Below are positions 60,535 through 64,000 of a DNA stretch of 64,000 nucleotides, one piece after another. The position numbers and the translations under genes were made by a program. A model generated the notes under the pieces. That model worked only from the letters and a program-made list of their open reading frames with translations, did no database searches and had not been told where the DNA came from. Source of the DNA: Streptomyces mexicanus (GTDB taxonomy: Bacteria > Actinomycetota > Actinomycetes > Streptomycetales > Streptomycetaceae). Numbering within the stretch: the stretch's first letter is position 1; every line of letters starts with the position of its first letter. Location of the stretch: positions 4,814,792-4,878,791 of the forward strand of contig NZ_LR732544.1 of assembly GCF_902506575.1 (NCBI RefSeq), read 5' to 3'.

Positions 60535-62004
60535 TCACGGCGCCGGAGGCGTGCGCAGGACCGCCTCCATCACCGCCCGCGCGATCGGCGCCGCGGTGCC
60601 GCCGCCGCTGATGTCCCCGCGCCGCGCGGCGGCGTCCTCCACCACCACGGCCACCGCGACCCGGGGGGAGAGGTCCCGCGCGCCCTGCGCCCAGGAGACG
60701 AACCAGGCGTACGGCGTCCCGGAGTTGCCCACGCCGTGCTGCGCGGTGCCGGTCTTGCCGCCCACGATCGCCCCCGGGATCGCGGCGTTGCCCCCGGTGC
60801 CGTCGGTGACCACGTCGCACATCAGCTCCCGCAGCCGTGCCGCGGTCGCCGGGCCCATCACCTGCCGCAGCGGCCGCGATCCGGCCGCCGACACCACGCC
60901 CCCGCCGGGCCGCACGGTCCGCTCCACCAGATACGGCGTGGGCACCTGCCCGCCGGCCGCGACCGCCGCCGCCACCATCGCCATCTGCAACGGCGTGGCC
61001 CGCGTGTTGAACTGCCCGATCGACGACAGCGCCAGCTGCGCCCGGTCCGCGCTCGCGTCGAACGTGCTCGGCGCCACCCAGAACGGGATCCGCAGCCCGG
61101 AGTCGTTGAAGCCGAACCGCTCCGCCGTCTCCTTCATGGCCTCGGCGCCCACGTCCACGCCCAGCTTCGCGAACACCGTGTTGCACGACCACTCGAAGGC
61201 GTGGCGCAGGGAGGCGTTCCGGCAGCCCTCGCCCTCGTTGACCAGGCGCGTGGTGCTGCCGGGCAGCCGATAGGGGTCCGGTGACCAGGTCCGCGCGTCC
61301 AGATCCCGCACCACGCCCGCCTCCAGCGCCGCCGCGGCGGTGACCACCTTGAACGTCGAACCGGGCGGATACGTCTGCCGCACCGCCCGGTTGAGCAGCG
61401 GCTGGTCCGGGTCGGCGGTCAGCCGCGCCCAGGCCGCCGCCACTGCGGGACCGTTCCCGGACAGCTCGGCCGGGTCGTAGGACGGTGTGGACACCAGCGC
61501 CAGGATCCGGCCCGTCGTCGGCTCCACCGCCGCGACCGCGCCCTTGCGCCCGCCCAGCCCGTCGAAGGCGGCCCGTTGCGCGCCCGGGTCGATGGTGGTG
61601 ACCACGTCGCCGCCGGCCGGCGGGGCGCGCGGGCCGGCGGCGAACAGCGGGAGCCCGGCCACCAGCGGGTCCGTCCCCGACAGCACCGCGTCCTCGGCGT
61701 GCTCCAGGAACGTCGTGCCGTAGCGCTGCGAGGCGAACCCGGTGACGGGCGCGTACAACGGGCCGTCGGTGTAGGTGCGTTCGTAGCGCAGCTGCTCGCC
61801 GGTGTCCCGGGAGCCGGTGACCGCCCGGCCGCCGACCAGGATCTGGCCGCGCGGCCGTTCGTAGCGGGCGATGGTGGGGCGACGGTTGGCCGGGTTGCCG
61901 CCGTAGGAGGGGGCCTGCAGCACCTGCAGCCAGGCCGTGTTGACCAGCAGCGCCACCAGCAGCAGCACGCAGAAGGCGGCGGCACGGCGGATGTACCGGG
62001 TCAC
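60535..62004 (-). CDS. Class B penicillin-binding protein (transpeptidase)
   Basis: A 489-residue class B PBP. One N-terminal TM (FCVLLLVALLVNTAWLQVL), a non-catalytic domain, and a transpeptidase domain with the active-site Ser in PPGSTFKVV (about 230), SCN in WSCNTVFAKL and KTG in GGKTGTAQ. It crosslinks peptidoglycan together with an SEDS polymerase, and one is encoded directly upstream. The GTG start at 62004 lies 49 bp after that gene. It resembles PbpA-type cell-wall enzymes rather than FtsI. Confidence 0.93.
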   Translation of the reverse strand: MTRYIRRAAAFCVLLLVALLVNTAWLQVLQAPSYGGNPANRRPTIARYERPRGQILVGGRAVTGSRDTGEQLRYERTYTDGPLYAPVTGFASQRYGTTFLEHAEDAVLSGTDPLVAGLPLFAAGPRAPPAGGDVVTTIDPGAQRAAFDGLGGRKGAVAAVEPTTGRILALVSTPSYDPAELSGNGPAVAAAWARLTADPDQPLLNRAVRQTYPPGSTFKVVTAAAALEAGVVRDLDARTWSPDPYRLPGSTTRLVNEGEGCRNASLRHAFEWSCNTVFAKLGVDVGAEAMKETAERFGFNDSGLRIPFWVAPSTFDASADRAQLALSSIGQFNTRATPLQMAMVAAAVAAGGQVPTPYLVERTVRPGGGVVSAAGSRPLRQVMGPATAARLRELMCDVVTDGTGGNAAIPGAIVGGKTGTAQHGVGNSGTPYAWFVSWAQGARDLSPRVAVAVVVEDAAARRGDISGGGTAAPIARAVMEAVLRTPPAP

Positions 62005-62053
62005 CGCGCGCCCTCCCCGCCCGTCCCCGGCCCCGGCCCCGGCCGTCGGATGC

Positions 62054-63418
62054 TCACGGTGCCGGCTTCCCGTCGTACTGCCGGCGCGCCACATGGCTCA
62101 CCCGGATCAGCAGCGCCACGATCGCCCAGTTGGTCACGACCGACGAGCCGCCCTGGGCGAGGAACGGCATCGCCATGCCGGTCAGCGGGATCAGCCCGGT
62201 CACCCCGCCCGCGATCACGAACACCTGCAGCGCGACGATCGAGGCCAGCCCGACCGCCAGCAGCCGCCCGAACGGGTCCCGCAGCGCCAGGCCCGCCCGG
62301 TAGCCGCGCTCCACCAGCAGGGCGTACAGCAGGAACACCCCCGACAGCCCGGCCAGGCCCAGTTCCTCCCCGGCGGTGGCCAGGATGAAGTCCGACTTGG
62401 CGGCGAAGCCCACCAGGATCGAGTGGCCGAGGCCCAGCCCGGTGCCGAGCACCCCGCCGGCCGCGAACGAGAACAGCGACTGGGCCACCTGCCCCGGCCC
62501 TTGGCCCGCCTCGATGGACGCGAACGGGTGCAGCCACTCCTGCACCCTGCTGTGCACGTGCGGCTCCAGCCAGCCCACGGCGACCGCCCCGGCGGCGGCC
62601 AGCAGCAGCCCGAGAGCGATCCAGCCGGTGCGGCCGGTGGCGACGTACAGCATCACCACGAACAGCCCGAAGAACAGCAGCGAGGTGCCCAGGTCCCGTT
62701 CCAGCACCAGCACGCCGACGCTGAGCAGCCAGATCGCCACCACCGGCCCGAGCACCCGCCCGGTGGGCAATTGCAGCCGCCACACCCGGCGGCCGGTGTA
62801 CGCCAGCGCGTTGCGGTGGTCGGCGAGATACGCGGCGAAGAAGACCGCCAGCAGCACCTTGGCAAACTCGCCGGGCTGGATGGACAGCCCGCCCAGCCGG
62901 ATCCAGATCCGGGCGCCGTTGATCGGCGGGAAGAGGATCGGCAGTGCGAGCAGGGCGAGCGCGGCCGCGCCCCACACGTAGGAGTAGCGCTGCAGCCAGC
63001 GGTAGTCGCGCAGCACGACCACGACCAGCGTGAACAGGGTCACCCCCAGCGTGGACCACACCAGCTGGGCCGGCGCCGCGCTCTCGCCGGGCGTCTCCAG
63101 GTCGAGCCGGTAGATCAGCACCAGGCCCAGTCCGTTGAGCAGCACCCCGATGGGCAGCGGCAGCGGGTCGGCGTACGGCGCCCGCAGCCGGACCGCGCAG
63201 TGCGCGAGCAGGGCCAGTCCGCCGAGCCCGGCGCCGTAACCGGCGGCGCCGGGCGGGATCGTGCCGGACTTGGCCAGGCCGACGGCGCAGTAGCCGTACA
63301 CGGACAGCAGCACGGCGAGCACGAGGAGGGCGAGTTCGACGCCCCGGCGCCGGGGGAGGCGGGCGGTGGCCGGCGCGGCCGGGTGCGCCGCGGCCGCGCT
63401 CCTGGCGGGTGTCAGCAC
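62054..63418 (-). CDS. FtsW/RodA/SpoVE-family SEDS glycosyltransferase
   Basis: A 454-residue polytopic protein with about 10-11 TM segments. Family signatures include GARIWIRLGGLSIQPGEFAK (about 172-191) and near the C-terminus GLIPLTGMAMPFLAQGGSS. SEDS proteins polymerize lipid II into glycan strands and work in pairs with class B PBPs. The GTG 63418 overlaps the stop of the upstream SH3 gene by 7 nt, so all three genes form one operon. FtsW and RodA cannot be separated by reading. Confidence 0.92.
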   Translation of the reverse strand: MLTPARSAAAAHPAAPATARLPRRRGVELALLVLAVLLSVYGYCAVGLAKSGTIPPGAAGYGAGLGGLALLAHCAVRLRAPYADPLPLPIGVLLNGLGLVLIYRLDLETPGESAAPAQLVWSTLGVTLFTLVVVVLRDYRWLQRYSYVWGAAALALLALPILFPPINGARIWIRLGGLSIQPGEFAKVLLAVFFAAYLADHRNALAYTGRRVWRLQLPTGRVLGPVVAIWLLSVGVLVLERDLGTSLLFFGLFVVMLYVATGRTGWIALGLLLAAAGAVAVGWLEPHVHSRVQEWLHPFASIEAGQGPGQVAQSLFSFAAGGVLGTGLGLGHSILVGFAAKSDFILATAGEELGLAGLSGVFLLYALLVERGYRAGLALRDPFGRLLAVGLASIVALQVFVIAGGVTGLIPLTGMAMPFLAQGGSSVVTNWAIVALLIRVSHVARRQYDGKPAP

Positions 63419-64000
63419 CAGCGGGGCGCGGGCCCGATGTTGTCGATGTAGCGGGCCGAGCCCCAGGCCCAGGCGCCGTCGACGAGGAGGTACCACAGGT
63501 GGTTGCCGTCGACGTTCTCGCCGTCGGTCTTGCAGTGGATCCACACCTCCTCGCCCCGCGGGACGACTCGGATCACCTTGCTGCCGCGCTCGGGGCTGGT
63601 GCGCAGGGCGAGCCCGCCGCGCGCGGTGACCCGGCCGCGGTAGAAGCGGGGGTCCTCGGCGCCGGTGCCGGGCAGGGGGGTGTCGTCGGCGGCGGGCACG
63701 GCAACCGCGGCGCCAGGCGCCAGCGGCGGCGGGGCGCAGCGGCGCAGCGCCAGGCGGGGCCGGAGCGGCGCGGCGGGGGGGAAGGCCGGCGCCGAGGAGT
63801 CCGTCGCAGGCGGGGCGCCGTCGGTCAGGGTGGCGCGCAGCGCGGTCGCCGGGTGGCCGCCGAGCGGCCGGTCGGCGGGGGGGTCCCGGCGCCCGGGGTG
63901 GGCGGGTCGGGGCCGGTGCCCGGAGGCGGCGGCCCGCGGGTCCTGCTGGTTACGGCCTTCACCATTGTGCGCAGACCCCGCGTGCCACGGCGTCCAGGAC
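63412..64000 (-). CDS. SH3-domain protein, partial at the right edge
   Basis: The reading frame is open from its stop at 63412 to the window edge (196 codons) with no ATG, GTG or TTG in the first 100 codons, so the gene probably begins outside. A shorter form could start at GTG 63699, but no ribosome site precedes it. The visible upstream part is a Pro/Arg/Ala-rich linker (APAFPPAAPLRPRLALRRC). The last about 75 residues form a bacterial SH3 domain (GLALRTSPERGSKVIRVVP, EEVWIHCKTDGE, DGAWAWGSARYIDNIGP). It probably binds cell wall and is coupled to the FtsW-like gene. Confidence 0.7.
   Translation of the reverse strand, partial: SWTPWHAGSAHNGEGRNQQDPRAAASGHRPRPAHPGRRDPPADRPLGGHPATALRATLTDGAPPATDSSAPAFPPAAPLRPRLALRRCAPPPLAPGAAVAVPAADDTPLPGTGAEDPRFYRGRVTARGGLALRTSPERGSKVIRVVPRGEEVWIHCKTDGENVDGNHLWYLLVDGAWAWGSARYIDNIGPAPRWC

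Noticed and set aside
63700..64000. Frameshift in the SH3 gene's upstream part
   Set aside because: A first reading suggested shifts at C-runs (63775-63781 and 63877-63883), but a base-by-base recount shows one continuous open frame to the edge.
1..64000. CRISPR arrays, IS elements, prophage, tRNA or rRNA genes
   Set aside because: No regularly spaced repeats, transposase or integrase motifs, cloverleaf sequences or rRNA segments were seen.

Overview
The window is a piece of a Streptomyces core chromosome. The DNA is very GC-rich with strong G/C preference at third codon positions. It carries lineage-typical genes: the dasR/dasABC chitobiose locus, wblE, sigH with ushX, sodN/sodX, the fused KGD 2-oxoglutarate dehydrogenase, and a four-gene conservon. 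The gene order resembles what I recall for Streptomyces coelicolor from nrdA through the das locus to a second pbp/ftsW cluster; this is memory, not an alignment. I saw no insertion sequence, phage, CRISPR, rRNA or tRNA gene. About 57 protein genes are called.

Layout. 1-430: the 5' end of a class Ia ribonucleotide reductase gene (minus strand) behind a cobalamin riboswitch and paired NrdR boxes. 431-2902: an acetyltransferase and a sodium:solute symporter with its small membrane partner. 3087-10223: the N-acetylglucosamine/chitin module (dasR, dasABC, a GH3 hexosaminidase, nagB) with DasR operators (dre) at each promoter. 10317-18513: a dehydrogenase/TetR pair, a PdtaS-type kinase, wblE, a diacylglycerol-kinase-like protein, sigH with its anti-sigma factor, and small proteins. 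18592-26878: an antiporter, a PLP enzyme, an EshA-type family 2B encapsulin with a polyprenyl diphosphate synthase beside it, nickel superoxide dismutase with its maturation peptidase, a CGNR regulator and a methyltransferase.

26954-33546: a polar amino-acid ABC transporter, malic enzyme, an MDR oxidoreductase, and an HTH/Clp-N pair under twin palindromes. 33646-45559: a PadR regulator with a DUF4097 protein, the KGD enzyme, an OmpR-type two-component system, a spermidine-synthase-like protein, and lon behind a HAIR (HspR) box. 45638-54577: a secreted GH25 muramidase whose 3' end is tandemly duplicated, a MarR regulator, a PP2C-like protein, and a conservon followed by a styrene-monooxygenase-like flavoprotein. 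54623-64000: an NlpC/P60 hydrolase, a TetR regulator, two divergent diiron proteins, a proline-rich membrane protein, and a PBP/FtsW/SH3 cluster open at the right edge.

The most system-like signal is the encapsulin/prenyl synthase pair (21417-24111). A virus-derived shell protein with an inserted cyclic-nucleotide-binding-like domain is followed by a prenyl synthase carrying a roughly 50-residue disordered N-terminal extension, as expected for a terpenoid nanocompartment. The inserted domain lacks the usual phosphate-binding arginine. Other leads are a DasR-like operator away from any sugar gene (12002-12017), the twin 18-bp palindromes at 32733-32777, and the 94-bp duplication after the muramidase gene.
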